A DNA stretch of 34,155 bases from Acidimicrobiaceae bacterium (GCA_002720485.1 PBIQ01000041.1:1-34155); one strand, 5' to 3'. Shown: positions 8,196-16,985, counted from the stretch's first letter. Made by a program: numbers and translations. The notes: generated by a model from the letters alone, not told the origin.

Positions 8196-8561
8196 TTAAT
8201 CACCCGATTGATGATCAGAGACAGCATCAAATCGGAATTTGCCGCCCTCTCCGTAGACAGGACCTCGGTCATCAGCTAGATACAAGCGATTGTCTGAGGC
8301 AAGATAACCAGAGCAACTATGGAGTATTTCCACCATTGCTGCGTAATTAGGGTGATCAAAATGAGCAGCAAGACTTTCCGGATCCGTCCATAATTCATAG
8401 ACCTGAATATGGTTTGGCTCGGATGGGTCAGCAGCGAAGCAATATGCAAGGCAACCTGATTCTTCATCTCGAGTTGCCTTCTGAACCTTCGCAGTTGCTG
8501 CTACAGCAGCGTCACGATCAGCTTCAGTTTCGAATGATAAGACCGCAGTAACAATAATCAT
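8196..8561 (-). CDS. ABM domain monooxygenase-like protein, second copy
   Basis: 121 residues. The first 95 form an ABM domain like that of the 5635-5934 gene: MIIVTAVLSFE, a GCLAYCFAADPSEPNHIQVYELW stretch split over two strands, and LAAHFDHPNYAAM. It has about 25 extra C-terminal residues with no recognised motif. The ATG at 8561 follows a run of seven Gs and AA, an unusually G-rich ribosome site. It heads the six-gene operon 8561-4286. Two distinct ABM genes in one operon point to two related substrates or a heterodimer; the latter is inference. Confidence 0.82.
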   Translation of the reverse strand: MIIVTAVLSFETEADRDAAVAATAKVQKATRDEESGCLAYCFAADPSEPNHIQVYELWTDPESLAAHFDHPNYAAMVEILHSCSGYLASDNRLYLADDRGPVYGEGGKFRFDAVSDHQSGD

Positions 8562-8620
8562 TTCCCCCCCAATCAGAATCTCCTATTGGAACCGTACATC
8601 AGATTCAAGAAAATCTACAG

Positions 8621-9655
8621 TTAGCTAGCCAACGGGCGACCAAATGGCAGGCTTTCTTGCCAAGAAGCTAAGAATGACTCCGCTCTATAGCAGGATGCTA
8701 GAAACAGACCATCCTGATGCTCCCTCGCTTCATCCAAAACCGTTTTCATGTCCGACGATACTTTAGAGACAACGTCCGCTAGGTCTGTTCCATCATTGTT
8801 AAAATATGTAAAAAGCGGGCCGGCAACTGAAATAAAGCATGGAACTACAACACACCCGCTCTTCTGAAGAACGGCGAGAGCCTTTGTAGTAAATGGAAGA
8901 GGCTGATGAGGGATTAAGGCTTCGATTTTAAGTTTCTCTGCTGTTGTGTGATTAATAGCGCCCATCTTGGATCCTGCAAACATGATGTCGGCTCCAGATT
9001 GAAAAATTTTCCACGCTGGCTCTGCTTCTTCACCTTCACCTACAACAAAATCAGCTCCATGATTATCCCATCGGTCACGAATATCATCAACGTCGATCCC
9101 GTCAGAGTTACTCAACGATCCTGAGAGGGTCGAGACAGCGATGACCTTCGCTCCACGTTCTTCGAGTAATTCCGCCATCACTACGCTATGCGCCCCAAAG
9201 CCTTCTATCGCAGCAGTTTTCCCATCGAGATCTACGAGGTGGCTTGCACACTCCACGGGACCTAACCCTGAAAGATATATGTGGAAAAGGTCCTTCTGAT
9301 AGGTTTCAAACCGTATTTGATTTCGGTGGTCGACAGCCGACAAGCTATTGAAATCAGATGCAGTAATACCTTTTCCAGGATCTAGCCCCAGACTTCCATC
9401 GCGAACAGAGTCTTGAATCTCATCTACGAAAGAACTAATTGCCTGACTTCTTTCATCTGGCTTTGCATTTATCCCGCCTGAAGCACCCCCGTATTGCATC
9501 TCAAATGCGGCGAAAGTGTATGTCATTGACCTTGCAAGATCTTTTGCTCCGCCTTGAAGAATTTTCGGGGCGCTACGAATAATGCCGAAACAGGGAACAT
9601 CTTCCAAGTCAGTAACTATGAATGCATCAGTTGAAGAAAGTTTTCGTAAAGCCAC
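8621..9655 (-). CDS. Divergent Glu/Leu/Phe/Val dehydrogenase-like protein
   Basis: 344 residues with the two-domain layout of amino-acid dehydrogenases. The N-terminal dimerisation/substrate domain contains GGASGGI (56-62), equivalent to the GGxKGG motif of glutamate dehydrogenase. The nucleotide domain starts at LDGKTAAIEGFGAHS (about 144-157), a Rossmann GFGxxG-like turn that ends in AHS rather than NVG. The substrate lysine is Ser59, and the position of the second catalytic lysine (after the Pro in the INAKPDERS segment) is Asp67. So the fold is clear but canonical deamination looks unlikely. GTG start. It sits 52 nt downstream of the polyprenyl synthase and 59 nt before the catabolic operon, so it may be transcribed with either. 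Function unknown. Confidence 0.72.
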   Translation of the reverse strand: MALRKLSSTDAFIVTDLEDVPCFGIIRSAPKILQGGAKDLARSMTYTFAAFEMQYGGASGGINAKPDERSQAISSFVDEIQDSVRDGSLGLDPGKGITASDFNSLSAVDHRNQIRFETYQKDLFHIYLSGLGPVECASHLVDLDGKTAAIEGFGAHSVVMAELLEERGAKVIAVSTLSGSLSNSDGIDVDDIRDRWDNHGADFVVGEGEEAEPAWKIFQSGADIMFAGSKMGAINHTTAEKLKIEALIPHQPLPFTTKALAVLQKSGCVVVPCFISVAGPLFTYFNNDGTDLADVVSKVSSDMKTVLDEAREHQDGLFLASCYRAESFLASWQESLPFGRPLAS

Positions 9656-9707
9656 AGATCCATCATGCCACGATCAACACAGGGAAGGTTAAATCCCACA
9701 GACCAAT

Positions 9708-10778
9708 TCAGTGTGTTCTGTATGCAACAAAGTGAGCGAGCTCATCGAGAGCCTCGGAAGCATTGCCTTCCAAAGTCATCAGTGATAGGGCTTTAAGAGC
9801 AGAATCAGTTAATTCCTTAATTTCTTTTTCTATAACCTGTTTGGCACCAGTGTCTTCAACAATCTCTTGAATATTGCTAATGTCCTGCTGCGTTAGATCG
9901 GGACTTCCTATCTTGCTTAAAATTTCTTTCTGTTGTTCAGATGCTCGATGGAACGCTTCGGCCATAAGCGGTGTTGGTTTCCCCTCACGAAGATCATCAC
10001 CGGTTGGTTTGCCGGTTTCTTCTGTCTTTCCGAAAACCCCCAAAATATCATCGCGGAGTTGAAAGACAACTCCTACAGGCTGCCCGTAATCAGTCAACGA
10101 TTGACTTAACTCTTCGTATTTTCCAGCTACGGCAGCTCCCAATTGAAGTGGCCTTTGAACAGAATAACGGCCGGTTTTATATTCTAAAATTCTTCTGGCT
10201 GAGTTATGATCGAATCTTCCTTTCGCTCCGGACAGAACATCGAGATATTGCCCGATATTTACTTCTAGTCGCAGTTCCTCCCACAGTTGCGTGACTATAG
10301 GTGAATGATGACTCATGAGCTTATCGGCTAGAACATGAGCAAGATCGCCGACAAGAATGGCTACTGCTTCGCCGAAGTGCAAAGAATTTCCATGCCAATT
10401 GTGTTCCTCGTGGAGATTCGTAAACTGATTCCAAATCGAGGGTTCACCACGTCGTGCTTCGGATCGATCCATGACATCATCATGCGCTAACGCGAATGCA
10501 TGCAGCATCTCAATGGCAGCTGCAATATTTGTCGCTTCAGGTGAGTTTGGATCGCCGCCGGCTCCAACGTGAGCCCAATAGAAAAAAGCGGGACGGAGTC
10601 TTTTTCCGCCACTAAAAACAAGTTTTTCCAAGGAAACGAAGGGATCAGAAAGGCTAGCGTCAACTTTTGCCCATAGTTGATGCTCATTTCGAATTGTTTC
10701 AGCTAATCGTTGGTCTATTGGACCTACGACATCTGCAATAGACTTCGGATTTTCTGTCTTTCCGCTATTTGAAGACAC
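9708..10778 (-). CDS. Polyprenyl diphosphate synthase (geranylgeranyl/farnesyl type, IdsA-like)
   Basis: 356-residue all-helical trans-prenyltransferase that condenses isopentenyl diphosphate onto an allylic diphosphate. It has GGKRLRP (57-63), the first Asp-rich motif DDVMD (100-104) within HAFALAHDD, a KTGRYS region, and the second motif as DDILG (243-247), the form usual in actinobacterial GGPP synthases, followed by TGKPTGDDLREGKPT. Phe95, five residues before the first DDxxD, is compatible with a C20 product, but this is only a hint. Start GTG 10778, with TATGGT 6 nt upstream, so probably leaderless. The product may feed carotenoid, menaquinone or lipid synthesis; no other isoprenoid gene is next to it. 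Confidence 0.9.
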   Translation of the reverse strand: MSSNSGKTENPKSIADVVGPIDQRLAETIRNEHQLWAKVDASLSDPFVSLEKLVFSGGKRLRPAFFYWAHVGAGGDPNSPEATNIAAAIEMLHAFALAHDDVMDRSEARRGEPSIWNQFTNLHEEHNWHGNSLHFGEAVAILVGDLAHVLADKLMSHHSPIVTQLWEELRLEVNIGQYLDVLSGAKGRFDHNSARRILEYKTGRYSVQRPLQLGAAVAGKYEELSQSLTDYGQPVGVVFQLRDDILGVFGKTEETGKPTGDDLREGKPTPLMAEAFHRASEQQKEILSKIGSPDLTQQDISNIQEIVEDTGAKQVIEKEIKELTDSALKALSLMTLEGNASEALDELAHFVAYRTH

Positions 10779-10784
10779 ACATTA

Positions 10785-10790
10785 ACCATA
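10785..10790 (-). promoter_or_regulatory. -10 hexamer of a probable leaderless promoter (polyprenyl synthase)
   Basis: TATGGT on the minus strand lies 6 nt before the GTG start. There is no Shine-Dalgarno sequence, so transcription probably starts at or beside the start codon. No clear -35. Confidence 0.45.
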
Positions 10791-10905
10791 GAGCCTACTT
10801 CACCTTCTAAGCACTAGACCTGAGCAGAAAGTAACTTGATACAATCAGATGACGAGACCACGCATTTGCGTTAGTTTGGGGCAAGTACCCTAGAAAGGGC
10901 TAATA

Positions 10906-11733
10906 ATGACTGATGTAAAGCCAGAAGAAGAAACCAAAGGTTTTGACGACGTAAAGGAAGCTCTTTCTATTTCTGGCCTTGTGCCCGACGGACCAGATTC
11001 TGTTCAGGACTTCAAAGAAGAGCGCCTTCATAGGAAACAACGACTTGCTGCTGGTCTTAGAATTCTCGGACGACTGCGGCTAGCGGAAGGAGTCGCAGGC
11101 CATGTAACCGTTCGAGATCCTGAGTACCCTGACAGATTTTGGGTGAACCCATTTGGTAAGAACTTTAAGTTAATGAAGGTATCAGACCTTATTTGTGTGG
11201 ATCACACGGGAGAAGTTGTTGAAGGTGATAAGCCCGTTAATGCTGCCGCATTTGCCATCCACTCCCAGTTGCATGCGGCTCGGCCAGATGTCTTGGCTGC
11301 TGCGCATTGTCACTCCATGTATGGACGAACGTTTTCTAGTTTAGGTAAACCCCTGAAGATGATTACGCAAGATGACACCATGTTCTATAACGATGTTGCT
11401 TTATGTTCAGTAGGAAGTGGGGCTGTCGTTCTAGATACAGAAGTTGGGAAGGCTATGGCAGCTTCACTCGGAGAGAAGAAGGCCCTTATCCACCAAAATC
11501 ATGGTCTGATAACAACCGGAGGAAGTGTTGATGCCGCTATTTGGTGGTTCGTTGCATTAGAACGATCATGCCAAAGCCAACTCTTGGCCGAATCTGCGGG
11601 AGATCCAATCGAAATACCTGATGACCTTGCTACATCTGGTTATGAACAACAGGGCCATGACCTTGCGGGATGGTTCCAATTCCAACCCTGGTGGGAAGAA
11701 CTACTGCGAGACGAGCCTGACTTTTTAGAATAA
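10906..11733 (+). CDS. Class II aldolase/adducin family protein
   Basis: 275 residues. The class II aldolase fold is shown by the sequence RLRLAEGVAGHVTVRDPE, and by metal ligands HCHS (His134, His136) and NHG (His199, within IHQNHGLITTGG). The aldolase catalytic Glu normally found near the S-E-x-x-x-H motif is absent: the segment is VNAAAFAIHSQLH, as in the adducin-like branch often annotated as 'aldolase' without a known reaction. It is therefore uncertain whether it cleaves C-C bonds. AAAGGG before the ATG is a good ribosome site; it could pair with CCCT 10888-10891. The stop is 4 nt from the end of the convergent GlpD-like gene. Confidence 0.85.
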   Translation: MTDVKPEEETKGFDDVKEALSISGLVPDGPDSVQDFKEERLHRKQRLAAGLRILGRLRLAEGVAGHVTVRDPEYPDRFWVNPFGKNFKLMKVSDLICVDHTGEVVEGDKPVNAAAFAIHSQLHAARPDVLAAAHCHSMYGRTFSSLGKPLKMITQDDTMFYNDVALCSVGSGAVVLDTEVGKAMAASLGEKKALIHQNHGLITTGGSVDAAIWWFVALERSCQSQLLAESAGDPIEIPDDLATSGYEQQGHDLAGWFQFQPWWEELLRDEPDFLE

Positions 11734-11737
11734 AAGA

Positions 11738-13378
11738 CTAGGTATTTTTCGTCGGCCTCATCTGAGAAGGATTTGAACCTAAGTACTCATCCAGCTTTGT
11801 TTGAGCATTCGGCCCAAACAATATGGAGACAACTTCGTCCAGCCCCTTTGAATTCTTAATGTTCTCAGATCTAGTAATTAAGGAAATTTTGGTGCGGCGT
11901 CTTAGGAAATCATCAAGGTGAACAATCATTTCAGTGCTCGCTGTATTGTGAAGTTCGACCCGGAGATAGTCGGTAGACCCGAGAATATCTTCTGCCATCG
12001 TTGGGTCTTCTCGGATATGGTCAAGCATTTCGAAAGCTCGCCGACCATAGCGCCGCCACAAACGTTCCGATAAAGGCTCGGTTCCAGTTTTATCTCGTAA
12101 GTCGTCGAGGCGCATTCCCCGAGTTTGTCTAAAAAATGTTCGTCTGGATTCACGGCCTGGTTCGCCGTACCACCTTTGTCGATCAGGGCTCAAACGTATT
12201 CCGAGCGTCTCGACTGTGGCGGCAACTTCTTCGCCTACATTCAAACAATCCGTCAGCTTCCCACCAAAGATCGATACCACTTGTTTTGCGTGGTCTACCT
12301 CCACTTCATGCTTGCGAGAAAGCGCTGTCCAATCAATATTTTTCAGTGCTCGAGATTGCCGCCGAACAACGAGTGGGCGCACACCAGATCGTTCAGCAAT
12401 AATGTCATTTTCTGATAATGGAGAATTGAGGTCTAACCGGTCATTGACCTGTTCCAGAAGAAAGTTCCTGTCGTCATCTGTGACTTTGGTATGAGGGTCA
12501 TTGACTCGAGTATCGGTCGTCCCTATTACTGAGCGGTCTCCCATTGGGATGACATAGAAAAGACGTTGGTCATCATCGAAAAAAGCTAGGACACGTTCAT
12601 TAGGAGTCAACTGATCTACGACAAGATGAACGCCTTTCGAATAAACGATCTGATGTCGTGTATGGGTATTCCAAGTTTTATTTAGACCATCAAGAAAAGG
12701 TCCTGTTGCATTTACAACAACTTTTGCTTCAAGGCTGATAGGAGTTCCGGTTTCACAATCACGAAGTTGAGCATGCCATTTACCTTTTACACGTTCGGCA
12801 TTTTCTAATTCCACATAATTTGCTGCGACTGCTCCGACATCCATGGCCGAACGTACAAAGCTGAAAACGAATCTGGCATCGTTGTCCTTTAAATACGCAT
12901 CGGCATATTCAATTCCTCCGACAGTACCGACTGTATTTACTATCGGTTCGATTCGCTCAATGGTTTCAGGACTCATTGGGCGGGGGGCGTTTGTTTTGAA
13001 ATTTCCAATTCCCCAGTAGGCAAATGCGCCTACACCGACCACCCATGGTGGGAATGGCGCAGTTTCACCTAAGACACCAAGAAATCCGATTTCTTTCACA
13101 TTTGCCGGATATGCGCGCATAAGACGATTTCGGCTCATGCAGAGTTTACGCACCAGAGGGAATTCGTAGTTTTCGAGATATTTAATCCCGCCCCAGACAA
13201 GATTGGATGATTCCTGGCTGGTGAAGCCTGCGAAATCTCCTCGATCTATCAAAGCGACAGAAGCGCCACGAGCAGCAAGCGCTGCGGCTGAGACTGCGCC
13301 GTTAATTCCACCTCCGACGATGAGGACGTCAAAGGTTCCTCCGTCGAGTTTGTCAAGGTTAGTTTCTCTGAGGGCCAC
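11738..13378 (-). CDS. glpD: FAD-dependent glycerol-3-phosphate dehydrogenase-like protein
   Basis: 546 residues. An N-terminal FAD-binding Rossmann motif VGGGINGAVSAAALAARG (GGGING at 22-27) is followed by the GlpD hallmark TSQESSNLVWGGIKYLENYE, corresponding to the usual SSxLIHGGLRYLE. The DAO-fold middle includes VVNATGPFLDGL, and a C-terminal helical domain has the GlpD-type SERLWRRYGRRA segment. It should oxidise glycerol 3-phosphate to dihydroxyacetone phosphate, passing electrons to quinone at the membrane. The change of IHGG to VWGG is a small deviation, so another alpha-hydroxy-acid substrate is possible. GTG start with TAATGT 6 nt upstream (probably leaderless). No glpK or glpF is nearby. 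Confidence 0.82.
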   Translation of the reverse strand: MALRETNLDKLDGGTFDVLIVGGGINGAVSAAALAARGASVALIDRGDFAGFTSQESSNLVWGGIKYLENYEFPLVRKLCMSRNRLMRAYPANVKEIGFLGVLGETAPFPPWVVGVGAFAYWGIGNFKTNAPRPMSPETIERIEPIVNTVGTVGGIEYADAYLKDNDARFVFSFVRSAMDVGAVAANYVELENAERVKGKWHAQLRDCETGTPISLEAKVVVNATGPFLDGLNKTWNTHTRHQIVYSKGVHLVVDQLTPNERVLAFFDDDQRLFYVIPMGDRSVIGTTDTRVNDPHTKVTDDDRNFLLEQVNDRLDLNSPLSENDIIAERSGVRPLVVRRQSRALKNIDWTALSRKHEVEVDHAKQVVSIFGGKLTDCLNVGEEVAATVETLGIRLSPDRQRWYGEPGRESRRTFFRQTRGMRLDDLRDKTGTEPLSERLWRRYGRRAFEMLDHIREDPTMAEDILGSTDYLRVELHNTASTEMIVHLDDFLRRRTKISLITRSENIKNSKGLDEVVSILFGPNAQTKLDEYLGSNPSQMRPTKNT

Positions 13379-13384
13379 AGTTTG

Positions 13385-13390
13385 ACATTA
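13385..13390 (-). promoter_or_regulatory. -10 hexamer of a probable leaderless promoter (GlpD-like gene)
   Basis: TAATGT on the minus strand, 6 nt before the GTG start, with no ribosome-binding sequence in between. The ATG inside it is out of frame. Confidence 0.45.
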
Positions 13391-13444
13391 CCGCCATCAG
13401 CGCATTCTCCAAATCGAAATCAGCAACTGACGCATTTTTTCTTA

Positions 13445-14233
13445 TTACATAGTGAAGCGAAGATTGCGTGCTGCCTTTTCTCCCCACACTGCATCACCTG
13501 ACCATGTGATACGTCCAGCATCGATTTCTTCCTGAGGATCTACTCTTCCACACGCGAGCATAATGAAACTAGTGCTATCAGCGTTTATCTCCACAGAAGG
13601 TTCACTTATATCGTCCACCACCTGTGCTCGTCCATCAACACTAACGAACAGATCCCGTTCAACTCCGCCGTTTAAACGGAACCCGATGCTCATTCCTTCC
13701 GGTAGGCCGACTTTTTTTCCAACGATGTACCCCAATGAACCATGGACTTCATTGAGCGCTATTTCCGCATGTATCCCAGAATCATTTGTTTCTATTCCGA
13801 GCGGCAGGGTCATATCTCGTTGATGTACCCAAAAATCAAAAACGCGGATATTCATAAAACGACCATACGTCCCCGCCCCGACAGGTGTCATGCATGGGGT
13901 ATCCCACCCGTCAGCATCTATATCGCCAAGTTCTCTTCTCCGGTTGTTGAGAATTCTAGACGTTTTCTCAACAAAGAGATCATTGCCCCATTCGCTCACA
14001 GTTTTTTCAAATTCAGCCATTTTCCCAAATGGAGGCCATTCTTCAGGGTTGCTCGGAGTCCAACCAACGAGAAGGTCTTCAATGCCAGAGAGGTGAACAC
14101 CAACGCCCCGAATATCCCAATCAGGGCACAGGGACTGCACCCCCCACTTTTCCTGAGTCAGGTCGTTTAAAAGCTCCTCGTACTCAGAAAAGCACACTTG
14201 TAACGCTTCTGTGGTTTTTTCTTGTGATGCCAT
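13445..14233 (-). CDS. Maleylpyruvate isomerase/mycothiol-dependent (TIGR03083-like) protein
   Basis: 262 residues of the actinobacterial MDMPI/DinB-like four-helix family. The N-terminal signature is CPDWDIRGVGVHLSGIE, with metal-ligand candidate His47, and the second conserved segment is VFDFWVHQRDM (His137). A C-terminal domain of about 100 residues resembles the SCP2-like/MDMPI C-terminal region. Members are mycothiol-dependent isomerases or transferases, or have unknown roles. This family supports an actinobacterial host. GAAGGG precedes the ATG. It is divergent from the acyl-CoA dehydrogenase gene across a 170-base gap. Specific reaction unknown. Confidence 0.8.
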   Translation of the reverse strand: MASQEKTTEALQVCFSEYEELLNDLTQEKWGVQSLCPDWDIRGVGVHLSGIEDLLVGWTPSNPEEWPPFGKMAEFEKTVSEWGNDLFVEKTSRILNNRRRELGDIDADGWDTPCMTPVGAGTYGRFMNIRVFDFWVHQRDMTLPLGIETNDSGIHAEIALNEVHGSLGYIVGKKVGLPEGMSIGFRLNGGVERDLFVSVDGRAQVVDDISEPSVEINADSTSFIMLACGRVDPQEEIDAGRITWSGDAVWGEKAARNLRFTM

Positions 14234-14308
14234 AAAACCCTTCTTTACTAGGGGTGAACAAATCCAGGATTCAGCTGTGTCTCCTGATAGGGAGAAACTA
14301 GTTGACTT

Positions 14309-14337
14309 TTGACAGAAAATGCGAAATTTCGTAAATA
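14309..14337 (+). promoter_or_regulatory. Candidate promoter of the acyl-CoA dehydrogenase/kinase operon
   Basis: A perfect TTGACA (14309-14314) is followed, after 17 nt, by TAAATA (14332-14337). The -35 is consensus; the -10 is weak, lacking the final T. It lies about 67 nt upstream of the ATG at 14404 in the gap between divergent genes; the rest of that gap shows nothing clear. Confidence 0.35.
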
Positions 14338-14403
14338 GATTCGTCAGTTAGTGAAACAGTTGCTCATCCCATAAGGTGAATACAGGAATTCACAGGAGGA
14401 ACA

Positions 14404-15729
14404 ATGGCCGGACTTGAAACAACGCCAGAAATGTTTGATTTGAGAATGTCGGAGGACGTGCGACCACTTTTTGACGCAGTGAAGACATTCATTGCGGAAG
14501 AAGTAGATCCCCACACGAAGGAATTCTACCGACTTGGAGAGAATCGGGAAGAACGCTGGGGATATGGAGAAGGGCAGCTTGAACTACTTGATTCAATTAA
14601 AGCGAAGGCAAAAGAACAAGGGCTATGGAATTTCTTCCTCCCTGATGCCGAAACCGGTGAAGGTCTCAAGAACCTTGACTATGCCTATATCGCTACGGAA
14701 TTAGGAAAGAACCCGATTGCTTCAGAAAGCCTAAACTGTTCAGCCCCTGACACAGGAAATATGGAAGTGCTCGAACGAGTAGGGACACCAGAACAAAAAG
14801 AACAATGGCTATCGCCACTTCTCAATGGTGAGATCCGCTCTGCATATGCCATGACAGAACCAGATATTCCCTCATCAGATGCAAAGAATATCTCTTGTCG
14901 GGCTGTTCTAGACGGTGATGAGTGGGTCATCACTGGAGAAAAATTCTATATTTCCGGTGCTGGTGACCCCAGATGTAAAATTATGATTTGCATGGTCCAA
15001 ACGAATCCAGATGGACCACCCCATAAACGCCAATCACAAATTCTTGTCCCAATGGATAACCCAGGTGTCGAAATACTCGGGCCGATGCATGTCTTTGGAA
15101 AAGATGACGCTCCCCACGGCCACATGCACCTTCGATTTAACGACTGTCGGGTACCTAAAGACAACATATTGCTCGGTGAAGGACGAGGATTCGAAATTTC
15201 ACAGGTTCGATTAGGCCCAGGAAGAATCCATCACTGTATGCGATCCATCGGCGCTGCCGAACGAGCCATGGAACTGATGGTAAAGAGAGGCCTTACGCGG
15301 GAAGCATTTGGCAAGCCGATCGCTAGCCTCGGGAAAAACATCGAAGTCATCGCAAAAGCTCGAATAGAAATTGAATCCATGCGTCGAATGGTTCTCACAG
15401 CAGCAAAAGCTATGGACGAGTTAGGAAATGAAGCAGCTCGAGTCTGGGTAAGTGCAGTCAAGGCAATGGTTCCGATTCGCGTGTGCCACATTATCGACGA
15501 AGCGATCCAGTTCCATGGCGCAGCAGGGGTTTCTCAATGGACGCCACTCGCAGACATGTATACGGCTCAGCGGACACTTCGACTTGCTGATGGACCGGAT
15601 GAAGTTCATTGGTTTGTCGTTGGTCGAGCAGAACTTCGCCGCTGGGAAGAAGATGGTGGAATAAAATACGATCCGAAGGTTTCCTACTATTCCGAGGACG
15701 ATGACTCTGTATTAACAGCAAGAATCTAA
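14404..15729 (+). CDS. Acyl-CoA dehydrogenase, ACAD10/ACAD11-like
   Basis: 441-residue FAD flavoenzyme of the acyl-CoA dehydrogenase family. Visible: SAYAMTEPDIPSSDA (147-160), the flavin-binding TEP-x-x-SSD motif; WVITGEKFYISGAGDP; and RLGPGRIHHCMR (269-280) followed by a helix with AFGKPIASLG, both characteristic of the ACAD10/11 subgroup. The C-terminal motif AIQFHGAAGVSQWTPLADMYTAQRTLRLADGPDEVH is well conserved. AGGAGG precedes the ATG by 5 nt. The next gene, 36 nt downstream, is a small-molecule kinase. In animals the same two domains are fused in ACAD10/ACAD11, and in Pseudomonas the LvaA kinase and LvaC dehydrogenase dehydrate 4-hydroxyacyl-CoA. A like role here is inference. Confidence 0.92.
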   Translation: MAGLETTPEMFDLRMSEDVRPLFDAVKTFIAEEVDPHTKEFYRLGENREERWGYGEGQLELLDSIKAKAKEQGLWNFFLPDAETGEGLKNLDYAYIATELGKNPIASESLNCSAPDTGNMEVLERVGTPEQKEQWLSPLLNGEIRSAYAMTEPDIPSSDAKNISCRAVLDGDEWVITGEKFYISGAGDPRCKIMICMVQTNPDGPPHKRQSQILVPMDNPGVEILGPMHVFGKDDAPHGHMHLRFNDCRVPKDNILLGEGRGFEISQVRLGPGRIHHCMRSIGAAERAMELMVKRGLTREAFGKPIASLGKNIEVIAKARIEIESMRRMVLTAAKAMDELGNEAARVWVSAVKAMVPIRVCHIIDEAIQFHGAAGVSQWTPLADMYTAQRTLRLADGPDEVHWFVVGRAELRRWEEDGGIKYDPKVSYYSEDDDSVLTARI

Positions 15730-15764
15730 CATCTAACATTTGCGTGTGTACTTAGGACAGACCC

Positions 15765-16886
15765 ATGGATGATTCCTCAAACGCCCCAAAATTTCACATG
15801 GATAGAAGCCAGTACGGAGAAGGCCTTCAGCAATGGTTCGAAGACGCCCATCCGCATCACACGAACGTCTCAATTAGCGATATTGACATTCCTGTCGCTA
15901 CGGGATTTTCTAATGAAACGGTCTTTTTCGAAATTTCATCTGACACCGATGATGGTGCCCATAACGGAAGGTACGTGGCTCGAATAGAGCCTGAAGATGG
16001 TGGCATGTTTCCTGTTCAAACTCCGGATTGTGAGACCTCTGTCGCCTTACAGCAACGTGTAATGACAACAGTCCAACAAAACAGTGACGTCCCAATTCCC
16101 ACACTCGGGAAGCTCATTACAAAGCCATATTTGGGACTCCCTTTCTTTGTTATGGTCCACGTGGATGGGAAAATTCCCTCTGATAGGCCCAGATATACAG
16201 AGGAAGGTTTCGTTGTTGATGAAGCTACCGAACAGCAACGGACACAAATGGTTCAAACTGGTTTAGAAGCCATGGCCGGCATCCATCAGATTGACTGGGA
16301 GACAGCTGATCTACACTGGCTAAATCCCTGTGACGGGACGCCGACACAAATAGAACAAATACAGATTTATCGAAGGTATGTTGAGAAAGAACTAGCTGGC
16401 CGCGACCATCCTGTTATGGACCATGCGCTCGATTGGCTGGATGCAAACAACCCCCACGATGACCGTATTGGCTTGAGCTGGGGAGATGCTCGGTTAGGGA
16501 ATATTATTTGGGAAGACTATACACCTGCAGCGGTAGTGGACTGGGAAGCGTGCGCTCTTAGCCCTACAGAAGCTGACTTAGGGTGGTGGTTGATGTTTGA
16601 TCGCATGTCATTCGATGATGTCGGAGTAGAGCGGCTGCCCGGATACCCAACCAGAGAAGAACAAGCCACCTACTACGAAACAGTTTCAGGAAGAGAAGTT
16701 CGTGACCCACATTATTGGGAAGTATTTGCAGTGATGCGCTTCTGCGCAATTTTTATTCGATTAGGAGACAGATTAACAAATGTCGGTCTTTTCCCTCCGG
16801 AGTCGAATCCCGCAGTTGGAAATATGGTCACCCAATCACTCGCAACACTCCTTGAAATCGAAAATCCGACCCCAAGTCTTATCTGA
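15765..16886 (+). CDS. Aminoglycoside phosphotransferase-like kinase (APH family)
   Basis: 373 residues with the protein-kinase-like APH fold. The N lobe carries ATGFSNETVFFEI (nucleotide loop) and YVARIEPE (likely ATP-binding region). The catalytic loop is SWGDARLGN (238-246: Asp241, Asn246), with Trp in place of the usual His before GD, and the metal-binding Asp259 is in AVVDWEACALSP. This catalytic-loop variant is frequent in actinobacterial APH proteins that sit beside acyl-CoA dehydrogenases. Role: phosphorylation of a small molecule, plausibly the hydroxyl group of a hydroxyacyl-CoA, in step with the upstream gene. Not evidence for antibiotic resistance. Stop is TGA. Confidence 0.87.
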   Translation: MDDSSNAPKFHMDRSQYGEGLQQWFEDAHPHHTNVSISDIDIPVATGFSNETVFFEISSDTDDGAHNGRYVARIEPEDGGMFPVQTPDCETSVALQQRVMTTVQQNSDVPIPTLGKLITKPYLGLPFFVMVHVDGKIPSDRPRYTEEGFVVDEATEQQRTQMVQTGLEAMAGIHQIDWETADLHWLNPCDGTPTQIEQIQIYRRYVEKELAGRDHPVMDHALDWLDANNPHDDRIGLSWGDARLGNIIWEDYTPAAVVDWEACALSPTEADLGWWLMFDRMSFDDVGVERLPGYPTREEQATYYETVSGREVRDPHYWEVFAVMRFCAIFIRLGDRLTNVGLFPPESNPAVGNMVTQSLATLLEIENPTPSLI

Positions 16887-16985
16887 CCAAATCGCGGCCA
16901 AGGCGTGATCTCTTACTGGACTATTAACTGCCGATAACCCCTGAGCCAATCGCTGTCTTTCTTATCGTTGGTGGCGAAGACAAAT

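Noticed and set aside
15765-16886. Aminoglycoside resistance gene
   Set aside because: The APH fold is shared by many metabolic kinases; the pairing with an ACAD10/11-like dehydrogenase points to acyl metabolism.
16887-16985. Terminator between the convergent kinase and SDR genes
   Set aside because: No stem with a T-tract could be found on either strand.
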